From assembly GCF_021568315.1 (NCBI RefSeq), contig NZ_JAKGSI010000002.1, forward strand, positions 62,001 through 126,000: DNA of 64,000 bases. Reading direction: 5' to 3'. Of this stretch, positions 1 to 8,577 are shown one piece after another. This stretch comes from Corynebacterium uropygiale (lineage in GTDB: Bacteria; Actinomycetota; Actinomycetes; Mycobacteriales; Mycobacteriaceae). The notes beneath the pieces were generated by a model, which saw only the letters and a list, made by a program, of their open reading frames with translations, was not told where the DNA came from and ran no database searches. Numbering within the stretch: position 1 is the first letter of the stretch; every line of letters starts with the position of its first letter. Position numbers and translations under genes: made by a program.

Positions 1-2
1 CG

Positions 3-566
3 GCGCCCTGGTGGCGTCGCCCTCCGGTCCTCGTGCTGCTGGGGGCGCTGGTGCTGATCCTCGCGATCGTACTTGCGCTCAGCGGGAGCGATCGCACAGC
101 CAAGCCCATGCCTCCCAACGGGGACGTCCTGGGGCCCGCCCAAGGGGAGAGCGCGGAGGCCTATGGGCAGCGCGCCGGGGAGAGCCTGGAGGAGGCCCTC
201 GCGGGCTGGCCGGAGGAGGAATCCTGGGCGCTCGTGACGTTCCACCGTCCCGTGAGCGGTGCGACAGCCGGGGACGTGAGCGCCCCGATCCAGAGGGTGA
301 GCGCCGTGCTCAGCGGGGGAGGAGCCCCCGTCGTGGTGCCGGAGCCGGTGGCGGGGACGAGCCGTGCGGAGACCTTCGCGCGCGTCGGGATGGGCGGCGA
401 GGATGCGCCGATCAGCGGGCTGGTCGTGTGGGATCGTCCGTCCGTTCTCCGCGCGGTGGCGGAGGAGCCAACTGTTCTTAGCGTCGAGGTTCTTCCGTCG
501 GATGCCCAGTGGGGGCGCTTCGGCGTGCGGCCGCCCTCCTGGGGCGATGCTGCACCACATCCGTGA
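3..566 (+). CDS. Hypothetical membrane-anchored protein, 5' truncated
   Basis: The reading frame is open to the left edge of the window, so the true start lies outside. Visible N-terminal residues are basic and tryptophan-rich (WWRRPP) and are followed by a single hydrophobic segment of about 20 residues, then a roughly 150-residue hydrophilic domain rich in G, A, V and E. This looks like a type II membrane protein with an extracytoplasmic domain; I do not recognise the family. Its 3' end overlaps the 3' end of the convergent rarD gene by 89 bp (478-566). Codon use has the usual GC-rich third positions. An internal GTG at 33 could be a start, but the upstream basic residues fit a membrane anchor better. 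Confidence 0.6.
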   Translation, partial: APWWRRPPVLVLLGALVLILAIVLALSGSDRTAKPMPPNGDVLGPAQGESAEAYGQRAGESLEEALAGWPEEESWALVTFHRPVSGATAGDVSAPIQRVSAVLSGGGAPVVVPEPVAGTSRAETFARVGMGGEDAPISGLVVWDRPSVLRAVAEEPTVLSVEVLPSDAQWGRFGVRPPSWGDAAPHP

Positions 567-1383
567 GGTAGAGCAGCACAGCCACCCAGATGAATGCGAA
601 GGCCACCCAGCGCTCGGCGCTGATGGATTCCTGGGTAATGAAGACCGCCCAGAGCAGCTGCATGGTGGGGGTGAGGTACTGCAGCATGCCGATGGTGGAC
701 AGGGAGAGGGACTTGGCTCCCAGCCCGAAGAGGAGGAGCGGCACGGCGGTGACCACGCCCGAGGAGAGCAACAACAGATCGTGGCCCACGCCGAGGGTGA
801 GGAACGTGGCCGTGCCCTGCACCCCGCTGACGATGATGCCGATGAGCGCCCACGGCGCAATGACGAGCGTCTCCGCGGTGAGGGATCCCGCGGAGGAGAC
901 GTGCACCTTCTTTTTCAGCAGCCCATAGAAACCGAAGCTCAGCGCCAGCGCGAGGGAAATATACGGCGGGTGGCCCCCGATGATCGCGAGGTAGGCGACG
1001 CCGACGCACGCCGTCGCGACCGCGAGCAGTTGCAGGCGGCGCAGCCTCTCCCCGAGGACGATCATGCCCAGCAGCACGCTGACCAGTGGATTAATGAAGT
1101 AGCCGAGCGCGGCGTCCGCTACATTGCCCGAGTTCACCGCGAGGATATAGACGAACCAATTCGCCGTGATGAGAAATCCCGCCGCCGCCATACGCAGCCA
1201 GGTGCCGGCCCCGGCGGTGCGGAGTTCGCCCCAGCGGCGGCGCACCGTCGTGTAGATGACCATGATGACCATCGCCCAGAGGATGCGATGGCACAGAATC
1301 TCGACGGGGCTGGCCGGCTCGAGGAGGGGGAAGTATCCCGGGAAGAGGCCCCAGAGGGCATACGTCAAGATTCCGTAGATCAC
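478..1383 (-). CDS. rarD: RarD/EamA-family drug/metabolite transporter
   Basis: Integral membrane permease of the RarD branch of the drug/metabolite (EamA) superfamily, 301 residues from the chosen GTG start. The N-terminus [17 protein letters not shown] is the typical RarD opening, and about ten hydrophobic segments follow. The substrate is unknown; the family exports small metabolites. An ATG at 1443 would add 20 basic, non-family residues. The GTG at 1383 is preferred because the protein then begins like other RarD proteins and a TAAGGT hexamer (1391-1396 on the minus strand) lies 7 bases upstream, giving a leaderless transcript. The C-terminal tail is basic and proline-rich and overlaps the convergent neighbour. 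It is divergent from dnaE with 116 bp between starts. Confidence 0.85.
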   Translation of the reverse strand: MIYGILTYALWGLFPGYFPLLEPASPVEILCHRILWAMVIMVIYTTVRRRWGELRTAGAGTWLRMAAAGFLITANWFVYILAVNSGNVADAALGYFINPLVSVLLGMIVLGERLRRLQLLAVATACVGVAYLAIIGGHPPYISLALALSFGFYGLLKKKVHVSSAGSLTAETLVIAPWALIGIIVSGVQGTATFLTLGVGHDLLLLSSGVVTAVPLLLFGLGAKSLSLSTIGMLQYLTPTMQLLWAVFITQESISAERWVAFAFIWVAVLLYLTDVVQHRPRRAAARRSAPTGHPTEEPRR

Positions 1384-1390
1384 AGCTGGG

Positions 1391-1396
1391 ACCTTA
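1391..1396 (-). promoter_or_regulatory. -10 hexamer of rarD
   Basis: TAAGGT on the minus strand, 7 bases before the GTG at 1383. The predicted transcription start coincides with the start codon. No clear -35. Confidence 0.45.
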
Positions 1397-1486
1397 CCGG
1401 AGCGGCGCAGCCCCCGAATCCTGCGGCCCTGAGGATGGAACACTGGGGCCGTACCCAGGGCGTTCTTTCATGTCCGGGGTGGCCGC

Positions 1487-1492
1487 TAAACT
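1487..1492 (+). promoter_or_regulatory. -10 hexamer of dnaE
   Basis: TAAACT, 7 bases before the dnaE ATG at 1500; predicted leaderless start. No Shine-Dalgarno sequence precedes the ATG, which supports this reading. Confidence 0.5.
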
Positions 1493-1499
1493 GACCGGC

Positions 1500-4400
1500 A
1501 TGGCCAAGAAGTCGTCCTTCGTCCACCTCCACAACCACACCGAGTTCTCCATGCTCGACGGCATGGCCAAGATCGACCTGCTCGCGGAGGAGGTCAAGCG
1601 CCAGGGCATGCCCGCCGTGGGGATCACTGACCACGGCAACATGTATGGGTCCGACGCCTTCTACCGCAAGATGGTCTCGGAGGGGATCAAGCCGATCATC
1701 GGCATTGAGTCCTATCTCGCGCCGGCCAGCCGCTTCCACAAGCAGCGCGTGCGATGGGGCGAGCCCCACCAGAAGGGGGACGACGTCTCCGGTTCGGGCT
1801 CCTACCTGCACCAAACCATGCTCGCGCTCAATGCCACGGGCCTGAAGAACCTCTTCTACCTCTCCTCGATGGCCTCCTATGAGGGGCAGCTCGGCAAGTG
1901 GCCGCGCATGGACGCCGACCTCATCGCGGAGCGCGCCGAGGGGATTATTGCGACGACGGGATGCCCGTCGGGGGACGTCCAGACGCGCCTGCGGCTCGGC
2001 CAGTTCGATAAAGCACTGGAAGCCGCAGCCATGTGGCAGGACATTTATGGCAAGGAGAACTACTACCTGGAGCTCATGGACCACGGGCTGTCGATCGAGC
2101 AGCGGGTCCGCAGCGAGCTGCTCGAGATCGGGCGGAAGCTCAACCTCCCGCCCGTCGTCACTAATGACTGCCACTACGTCCTGGAATCCCAGGCCAAAGC
2201 CCACGAGGCCATGCTCTGCGTCCAGACGGGGAAGACCCTGAGCGACCCCGATCGCTTCAAGTTCGACGGCACCGGCTACTACATCAAGACCCCGGAGCAG
2301 ATGCGGGAGATGTGGGATGACCTGGTGCCCGAGGCCTGCGATAACACCCTGGCCATCGCGGAGCGGGTGGAGTCCTATGAGGAGATGTGGGAGTCCCACC
2401 CGATGGACCGCATGCCGATCGCCGACGTCCCGGAGGGGCACACCCCGACCAGCTGGCTCCATCACGAGGTGATGGAGGGGCTCAAGGCGCGCTTCCCCGG
2501 CGGAGAGGTCCCGCAGGAGTACCTCGAGCGGGCGGAGTATGAGATCAAGGTCATCGACATGAAGGGCTACCCGTCCTACTTCCTCATCGTGGCCGAGCTC
2601 ATCAAGCACGCCCGTTCCGTCGGTATCCGCGTGGGGCCGGGCCGTGGCTCCGCGGCCGGCGCGCTCGTCGCCTATGCGCTGACGATTACCAACATCGATC
2701 CGCTCTCCCACGGCCTCCTCTTCGAGCGATTCCTCAACCCCGAGCGCCCCTCCGCGCCGGATATCGATATCGACTTCGATGATCGCCGCCGCGGCGAGAT
2801 GATCCGCTATGCCGCGGAGCGCTGGGGTGAGGACAAGATCGCTCAGGTCATCACCTTCGGCACCGTGAAGACCAAGCAGGCCATCAAGGACTCCGCCCGC
2901 GTGCAGTACGGTCAGCCCGGCTACCAGATCGCTGATCGCATCACGAAGGAGCTGCCCCCGGCCATCATGGCGAAGGACATCCCCCTCGCCGGCATCACCG
3001 ATCCCGAGCACCCCCGCTACGGCGAGGCCGCGAATGTCCGCTCGCTCATCGAGTCCGACCCGGACGTCGCGAAAATCTACGAGACCGCCCGCGGCCTGGA
3101 AGGCGTTGTTCGCCAGGCGGGCGTGCACGCCTGCGCCGTCATTATGGCCTCGGTCCCGTTGCTCGACCACATCCCCATGTGGAAGCGGCCCGCCGACGGC
3201 GCCATCATCACCGGCTGGGACTACCCGGCCTGCGAGGCGATCGGCCTGCTGAAGATGGACTTCCTGGGGCTTCGCAACCTCACCGTGATTGGCGACGCCC
3301 TGGAGAACATCAAGCAGAACAGGGGAGAGGACCTGGACCTCGAGGGGCTGAGCGTCGAGGATGATGAGACCTACCAGCTCCTCGGCCGGGGCGAGACGCT
3401 GGGTGTCTTCCAGCTCGATAGCGGCGGTATGCAGGAGCTCCTCAAGCGCATGCAGCCGACGGGATTCGATGACATCGTGGCGTCTCTCGCCCTCTACCGC
3501 CCGGGCCCGATGGGCGTCAACGCCCACTGGGACTATGCCGACCGCAAGAATGGCCGCAAGCCCATCACCCCCATCCACCCGGAGCTCGAGGAGCCGCTCA
3601 AGGACATCCTCGACGAGACCTACGGCCTCATCGTGTACCAGGAGCAGATCATGAGGATCTCGCAGAAGGTCGCGAACTACACGGCCGGCGAGGCCGATGG
3701 CTTCCGTAAGGCCATGGGTAAGAAGAAGCCGGAAGTGCTGGCCCAGCAGTATGAGAAGTTCTCCGGCGGCATGAAGGAGAATGGCTACTCCGAGGACGCC
3801 ATCAAGACGCTGTGGGATACCATCCTCCCCTTCGCCTCCTACGCGTTCAACAAGTCGCACGCCGCGGGCTACGGGTTGGTCTCCTTCTGGACCGCCTACC
3901 TCAAGGCCCATTACACCGCCGAGTACATGGCCGCGCTGCTCACCTCGGTGGCGGATAAGAAGGACAAGTCCGCGATCTACCTCTCGGACTGCCGTCACCT
4001 GGGCATCCGCGTGCTGTCCCCGGATGTCAACGAGTCCCGCCACGACTTCATGGCCGTGGGCAAGGACATCCGCTTCGGCCTGGGCGCCATCCGCAACGTG
4101 GGCGATGACGTCGTGGATTCCATCATCCGCTCTCGGGAGTCCAAGGGGAACTTCACCTCCTTCACCGATTACCTGGACAAGATCGACACTCTGCCGTGCA
4201 GCAAGCGCGTGACAGAGTCCCTCATCAAGGCCGGCGCCTTCGACTCCTTGGGCTACTCCCGCAAGGGCCTGCAGCTCATTCATGAGGACGCCGTCGATAG
4301 CGTCATCACCACCAAGAAGGCCGCGGACAAGGGGCAGTTCGATCTCTTCGCCGACTTGGGCGGGGATGAGGAATCCGAGGCCAGCAATGCCTTCCGCATC

Positions 4401-5063
4401 GACGTGCCGGAGGACAAGTGGGAGCGCAAGCACGAGCTCGCCCTCGAACGAGAGATGCTGGGGCTCTACGTCTCCGGTCACCCGCTCGACGGCTATGAGG
4501 AGGCCCTCGACGCCCAGACGGACACGCCGCTCACCACGATTCTCTCCGGGGAGCTGCGCGATAAGACCGAGGTGACCATCGGCGGCATTATCTCGGGTGT
4601 GGATCGGCGCTTCTCCAAGCGGGACGGCTCGCCCTGGGCGATTGTCACCGTGGAAGACCACAACGGTGCCCAGGTGGAGTTGCTCGTCTTCAACAAGGTG
4701 TACGCACTGGTGTCCAACCAGATCGTGGAGGACAACATCATCCTCGCGAAGGCGCACATCTCCATCCGCGATGACCGCACGAGCCTCTTCTGCGATGACA
4801 TGAAGATCCCCGACTTGGGCCCGGGCAACGGGGCCGGCCTGCCGCTACGCCTCACGCTCCGGACAGAGCAGTGCAGTCCGCGCACCATCGCCACCCTCAA
4901 GGCGGTCCTGCAGCGCAACCCGGGGGAGAGCGACGTCTACTTGAACCTCGTCAACGGGGAGCGCTCCCAGGTCATGATTCTGGGGGAGCACCTGCGCGTT
5001 CACCGCGGCGGAAACCTCATGGGCGACCTCAAGGCCAATCTAGGGAAGGAGATCATCGGATAG
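1500..5063 (+). CDS. dnaE: DNA polymerase III subunit alpha
   Basis: Replicative DNA polymerase catalytic subunit, 1187 residues, the length expected for corynebacterial DnaE1 (about 1186). The N-terminal PHP domain shows [15 protein letters not shown] and ITDHGNMYG. The palm-domain catalytic motif [12 protein letters not shown] is near residue 420. The finger, tandem helix-hairpin-helix and OB-fold parts follow at family length (IISGVDRRF starts the OB region). The ATG at 1500 gives the conserved start [16 protein letters not shown]; an upstream ATG at 1470 adds ten residues that are not family-like. The gene stands alone on its strand with its own promoter. The next gene follows after 107 bp. 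Confidence 0.97.
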   Translation: MAKKSSFVHLHNHTEFSMLDGMAKIDLLAEEVKRQGMPAVGITDHGNMYGSDAFYRKMVSEGIKPIIGIESYLAPASRFHKQRVRWGEPHQKGDDVSGSGSYLHQTMLALNATGLKNLFYLSSMASYEGQLGKWPRMDADLIAERAEGIIATTGCPSGDVQTRLRLGQFDKALEAAAMWQDIYGKENYYLELMDHGLSIEQRVRSELLEIGRKLNLPPVVTNDCHYVLESQAKAHEAMLCVQTGKTLSDPDRFKFDGTGYYIKTPEQMREMWDDLVPEACDNTLAIAERVESYEEMWESHPMDRMPIADVPEGHTPTSWLHHEVMEGLKARFPGGEVPQEYLERAEYEIKVIDMKGYPSYFLIVAELIKHARSVGIRVGPGRGSAAGALVAYALTITNIDPLSHGLLFERFLNPERPSAPDIDIDFDDRRRGEMIRYAAERWGEDKIAQVITFGTVKTKQAIKDSARVQYGQPGYQIADRITKELPPAIMAKDIPLAGITDPEHPRYGEAANVRSLIESDPDVAKIYETARGLEGVVRQAGVHACAVIMASVPLLDHIPMWKRPADGAIITGWDYPACEAIGLLKMDFLGLRNLTVIGDALENIKQNRGEDLDLEGLSVEDDETYQLLGRGETLGVFQLDSGGMQELLKRMQPTGFDDIVASLALYRPGPMGVNAHWDYADRKNGRKPITPIHPELEEPLKDILDETYGLIVYQEQIMRISQKVANYTAGEADGFRKAMGKKKPEVLAQQYEKFSGGMKENGYSEDAIKTLWDTILPFASYAFNKSHAAGYGLVSFWTAYLKAHYTAEYMAALLTSVADKKDKSAIYLSDCRHLGIRVLSPDVNESRHDFMAVGKDIRFGLGAIRNVGDDVVDSIIRSRESKGNFTSFTDYLDKIDTLPCSKRVTESLIKAGAFDSLGYSRKGLQLIHEDAVDSVITTKKAADKGQFDLFADLGGDEESEASNAFRIDVPEDKWERKHELALEREMLGLYVSGHPLDGYEEALDAQTDTPLTTILSGELRDKTEVTIGGIISGVDRRFSKRDGSPWAIVTVEDHNGAQVELLVFNKVYALVSNQIVEDNIILAKAHISIRDDRTSLFCDDMKIPDLGPGNGAGLPLRLTLRTEQCSPRTIATLKAVLQRNPGESDVYLNLVNGERSQVMILGEHLRVHRGGNLMGDLKANLGKEIIG

Positions 5064-5113
5064 AGAGGCCGGATAGATCACTGAGTGAAAGCGGATTTCA
5101 ATAACGCTCCCGG

Positions 5114-5145
5114 TACCCTGATGGACAGCACGGTCTAGATCCGTG
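5114..5145 (+). promoter_or_regulatory. Candidate promoter and palindrome upstream of the MetE-like gene
   Basis: TACCCT at 5114-5119 is a possible -10, putting transcription start near 5127. Immediately downstream is the near-palindrome CACGGTCTAGATCCGTG (5129-5145): 5-bp arms CACGG/CCGTG around a TCTAGAT centre. It could be an operator or a small leader hairpin. It does not match the TAGAC-N6-GTCTA pattern I know for the methionine regulator McbR. Confidence 0.3.
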
Positions 5146-5170
5146 TGATTAATCGACGAAGGGAATGAGC

Positions 5171-6376
5171 GTGAGCACTCAACGAATCCGGACAACCCAT
5201 GTGGGCTCTCTTCCGCGAACCCCGGAACTACTGGACGCCAATGTGCGGCGCTCCGCCGGGGACATCGGCGAGGAAGAGTTCTTTGAGATCCTCCAACACT
5301 CCGTCGATGAGGTCGTCAAGCGCCAGATCGACCTGGGCATCGACATCATCAACGAGGGCGAATACGGCCACGTGACCTCCGGGTCCGTCGACTATGGCGC
5401 CTGGTGGAATTACGTCTTCACCCGCCTCGGCGGGCTCACGATGACGGACGAGGACCGCTGGGCCAACCAGACCGTCGTCCGTTCCACCCCGGGCAACATC
5501 AAGCTCACCTCCTTCCCCGACCGCCGCGACCGCGCCCGCTTCCGCGAGGCCTACGAGGACCCGACCTCCGGCATCTTCACCGGCCGCGCCCAGGTGGGCA
5601 ACCCGAAGTTCACGGGGGAGATCACCTACATCGGCCAGGAGCAGGTGGAGACCGACGTCCACCTGCTGCGCAACGCGATGAAGAAGTACGAGGTCAACGA
5701 CGGTTTCGTCGCCGCGATCTCGCCTGGGTCCGCCGCCCGTCTGACCGACGAATACTACGGGGATGACACCGCCGTCGTCCGGGCCTGCGCCGCCGCCATG
5801 CACCACGAGTACAAGGCCATCACCGACGCCGGCCTCACGGTCCAGCTGGACGCCCCGGACCTCGCGGAGGCGTGGGACCAGATCAACCCGGAGCCCTCCA
5901 TCGAGGACTACCGCGCCTGGATCCGCATCCGCATCGACGCCATCAACGAGGCCCTCAAGGGGCTGCCCAAGGAGCTCACGCGCCTTCACATCTGCTGGGG
6001 TTCCTGGCACGGGCCGCACTCCACGGACGTACCCTTCGAGGACATCATCGAGGAAATCCTCCGCTGTGAGGTGGGAGGCTATTCCTTCGAGGGCGCCTCC
6101 CCGCGGCACGCCCACGAGTGGCGGGTGTGGCGCGACCACGAGCTGCCGGAGGGGACCGTCATCTACCCGGGAGTCATCTCCCACTCCATGAATGCCATCG
6201 AGCACCCGCGGCTCGTTGCGGATCGCATCATTCAGTTCGCGGAGATCGTCGGCCCGGAGCGCGTCATCGCCTCCTCCGACTGCGGCCTCGGTGGCCGCCT
6301 GCACGGCCAGATCGCGTGGGCCAAGCTCGAGTCCCTCGTGGAGGGTGCGGAGATCGCATCGAAGGAATTGTTCTAG
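5171..6376 (+). CDS. MetE C-terminal-domain-like methyltransferase (cobalamin-independent methionine synthase family)
   Basis: A 401-residue stand-alone protein of the MetE C-terminal/COG0620 family, which transfers methyl groups to thiols using a zinc-bound substrate. The zinc-site motifs are visible: HICWGSWHG near residue 273, FEGA near 306 and SSDCGLGG near 368, so the His, Cys, Glu and Cys ligands all seem present. It lacks the N-terminal half of true MetE, so its methyl donor and acceptor cannot be assigned; some family members use other donors than methyl-folate. GTG at 5171 is favoured over ATG at 5165 because AAGGGA ends at 5164, which is correct spacing only for the GTG. It is convergent with the DUF1275 gene across a hairpin. 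Confidence 0.85.
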   Translation: MSTQRIRTTHVGSLPRTPELLDANVRRSAGDIGEEEFFEILQHSVDEVVKRQIDLGIDIINEGEYGHVTSGSVDYGAWWNYVFTRLGGLTMTDEDRWANQTVVRSTPGNIKLTSFPDRRDRARFREAYEDPTSGIFTGRAQVGNPKFTGEITYIGQEQVETDVHLLRNAMKKYEVNDGFVAAISPGSAARLTDEYYGDDTAVVRACAAAMHHEYKAITDAGLTVQLDAPDLAEAWDQINPEPSIEDYRAWIRIRIDAINEALKGLPKELTRLHICWGSWHGPHSTDVPFEDIIEEILRCEVGGYSFEGASPRHAHEWRVWRDHELPEGTVIYPGVISHSMNAIEHPRLVADRIIQFAEIVGPERVIASSDCGLGGRLHGQIAWAKLESLVEGAEIASKELF

Positions 6377-6385
6377 GGCTGGCGT

Positions 6386-6407
6386 CGTCCCCATGGGGGA
6401 GGGGACG
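6386..6407. terminator. Bidirectional stem-loop between convergent genes
   Basis: CGTCCCC (6386-6392) pairs perfectly with GGGGACG (6401-6407) around an 8-base loop. It lies between the stop codons of the MetE-like gene and the DUF1275 gene. There is only a short TTA after it, so termination may be partial. Confidence 0.5.
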
Positions 6408-7178
6408 TTAGACGTGCAGGCCGGTGAGGCGGCGTCGCTCTCGCAGGACGATGGCGACGGTCGCCCCGCCCGTGATGGCGGTGGCTACCACCCAGATCGC
6501 GTGCAATTGGAGGTGCATGTAGCACAAGCCGCCCAGGATCGAGCCGCAGGCGAGTGAGAGCCACAACAGGAGGTGGTGGGTCCATTCGCGATGCCCCTCC
6601 CCGTACAGGGCACCGACGAAGCGTTGCGCCATCTTGACGAGGGTGCCGGTGGCGTAGGTGAGGGAGATCGCCACCTCGCCGTTCTTTTCAAAGATGCTGT
6701 TCATCGCGCCGACGACGAAGGAGAGCGTGAGCACGCCGGGGGTGGACAACCCGAGTGTGACGAGTGTGGCCGAGAGGATACTCGTGAGGGAAACAAACAC
6801 CAGAAGCACCTCGCGGGGGCGGCCATAGGCGAGGCGCCGGGCAGATTCGCGCTGAATCATCGCGCCGAGCATGACGCCGAGGAGGAAGAGTCCCATGAGT
6901 CCGGCGCCCTTCCCCGTCATGTCCCACAGCCCCTCTGAGGCGGAGGCGGTCATCCGGGTGGTGTTGCCGGACATGAAGGAGAGGAAGAAGCCGCCGAGGT
7001 AGATGAAACCGATGGCGTCGATGAAGCCAGTGATGGAGGAGAGGTACCACGCCAAGAGCCGCTCCCCCAAGCGATAGTCAAGCATGGGGTGAAAGTCTTT
7101 CTTGAGTCTTTCCCAGAAGAGGAGGGTGGGTAAGGGCAATTGGTTGGTACGAGCAGATATGCTCTGTGATCTATTCAT
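6408..7178 (-). CDS. DUF1275 (YoaK-like) membrane protein
   Basis: Integral membrane protein of the DUF1275/YoaK family, function unknown. The family signature region reads LAWYLSSITGFIDAIGF with GGFFLSFMSGNTTRM following. About six hydrophobic segments fill the rest of the protein. The chosen ATG at 7178 gives 256 residues. A later ATG at 7085 (MLDYRLGERLLAWYL) resembles the usual family N-terminus and has AAGAAAG about 10 bases upstream, so it is a serious alternative. Earlier starts would run into the divergent ilvA gene. No association with a neighbour suggests a substrate. Confidence 0.75.
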   Translation of the reverse strand: MNRSQSISARTNQLPLPTLLFWERLKKDFHPMLDYRLGERLLAWYLSSITGFIDAIGFIYLGGFFLSFMSGNTTRMTASASEGLWDMTGKGAGLMGLFLLGVMLGAMIQRESARRLAYGRPREVLLVFVSLTSILSATLVTLGLSTPGVLTLSFVVGAMNSIFEKNGEVAISLTYATGTLVKMAQRFVGALYGEGHREWTHHLLLWLSLACGSILGGLCYMHLQLHAIWVVATAITGGATVAIVLRERRRLTGLHV

Positions 7179-7261
7179 AGCAGGTTGTGGGTCCAAAAGC
7201 GAATCGGTGACAGGTATTTCCCGGTGAAGAGGCCGTGGATAGTGGCCGATGACACCCTGAG

Positions 7262-7267
7262 TACACT
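7262..7267 (+). promoter_or_regulatory. -10 hexamer of ilvA
   Basis: TACACT, 8 bases before the ilvA ATG at 7276; predicted leaderless transcript. No T-box or leader peptide is possible with such a start. Confidence 0.5.
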
Positions 7268-7275
7268 GTGAGAGC

Positions 7276-8577
7276 ATGACAGACTTGCATTCACCTGGAC
7301 ATTCCTCCGGCCCCGACATGAGTACCGTTCATGCCTCGGACATCCAGCAGGCTCAGGCCCGAATTTCCAGTGTGATTGCGCAGACCCCGCTCCAGTACTG
7401 CCCGCGCCTTAGCGACGTCACGGGCGCGGAGATCTACCTCAAGCGGGAGGACCTCCAGGACGTTCGCTCCTACAAGATCCGCGGCGCCTACAACGCGATC
7501 AGCCAGCTCAGCGAGGAACAGCGGGCGAAAGGTATCGTCGCAGCCTCGGCCGGAAACCATGCTCAAGGAGTGGCCTACGCGTGCCGCACCCTGGGGATTG
7601 AGGGGCGTATCTACGTGCCAGATAAAACGCCCAAGCAGAAGCGGGACCGGATCAAGGTCCACGGCGGGGACTTTGTCACGCTCGTCGTCACCGGAGCGAG
7701 CTTCACCGAGGCGGCCGCCGCCGCACAGGACGATGCAGAGCGGACGGGGGCGACGGTTGTGGAGCCCTTTGACGCCCGGGACACGATCGTCGGTCAGGGG
7801 ACTGTGGCTGCCGAGATCATCTCCCAGCTCACCTCCCAAGGAAAGTCAGCGGACACGATCGTCGTGCCGGTCGGCGGGGCAGGCCTGCTGAGCGGTGTTG
7901 TCTCGTATGTGGCGGACATGTCGCCGCGGACGGCGGTCGTGGGCGTCGAGCCCAGTGGTGCAGCGAGCCTTCAGGCGGCCCTCAAAAACGGTGGCCCGCT
8001 GACTCTGGACACTGTCGACACCTTCGTCGATGGCGCATCGGTCAAGCGGATCGGGGACCTCACCTACGACATCGTCGAGCGGAACCAGGGCCGCCTCCAC
8101 ATCCTCGACGTGTCCGAGGGCGCAGTGTGCACAGAGATGCTGGACCTTTACCAGAATGAGGGCATCATCACGGAGCCGGCCGGGGCGCTGTCGGTCACTG
8201 CGCTGCACGAGTTGCCGCTGAGCCCCGGCGAGGTCGTCGTGTGCATTATCTCTGGGGGCAACAATGACGTGCTGCGCTACGCCGAGATCGTGGAGCGCTC
8301 CCTCGTACACCGTGGGCTCAAGCACTACTTCCTGGTGGACTTCCCCCAGGAGCCTGGGCAGCTGCGCTCCTTCCTCGAAGACATCCTGGGTCCCAACGAT
8401 GACGTCACGCTCTTCGAATACCTCAAGCGCAACAACCGCGAGACCGGGACGGCGCTGGTCGGCCTTCAGCTGGGCTCGGCTTCTGATTTCGACGCCCTCC
8501 TCCAGCGCATGGATGCCTCCCGCATCTCGTGTCGCCACCTGAAGCCCGGCACGCCCGAGTATGAGTTCCTCACCTAG
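7276..8577 (+). CDS. ilvA: Threonine dehydratase (deaminase)
   Basis: PLP enzyme that converts threonine to 2-oxobutyrate, the first committed step to isoleucine. It has 433 residues, close to C. glutamicum IlvA (436), with near-identical stretches such as ARISSVIAQTPLQYCPRLS. The PLP lysine is in RSYKIRGAYNAI near residue 67; SAGNHAQGVAY and VPVGGAGLL are the phosphate- and ring-binding loops. The C-terminal ACT-like regulatory domain begins near HYFLVDFPQEPGQLRSF and is the single-domain type sensitive to isoleucine in relatives. Its stop codon shares the tetranucleotide CTAG with the stop codon of the convergent treZ. Confidence 0.97.
   Translation: MTDLHSPGHSSGPDMSTVHASDIQQAQARISSVIAQTPLQYCPRLSDVTGAEIYLKREDLQDVRSYKIRGAYNAISQLSEEQRAKGIVAASAGNHAQGVAYACRTLGIEGRIYVPDKTPKQKRDRIKVHGGDFVTLVVTGASFTEAAAAAQDDAERTGATVVEPFDARDTIVGQGTVAAEIISQLTSQGKSADTIVVPVGGAGLLSGVVSYVADMSPRTAVVGVEPSGAASLQAALKNGGPLTLDTVDTFVDGASVKRIGDLTYDIVERNQGRLHILDVSEGAVCTEMLDLYQNEGIITEPAGALSVTALHELPLSPGEVVVCIISGGNNDVLRYAEIVERSLVHRGLKHYFLVDFPQEPGQLRSFLEDILGPNDDVTLFEYLKRNNRETGTALVGLQLGSASDFDALLQRMDASRISCRHLKPGTPEYEFLT

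Noticed and set aside
1380..4757. A 1125-codon open frame antisense to dnaE
   Set aside because: It is an artefact of GC-rich third positions in dnaE; its translation is low-complexity L/V/H/D/R and DnaE on the other strand is unmistakable.
7179..7319. N-terminal extension of the DUF1275 protein
   Set aside because: Would overlap the ilvA start and promoter, and the added residues show no family resemblance.
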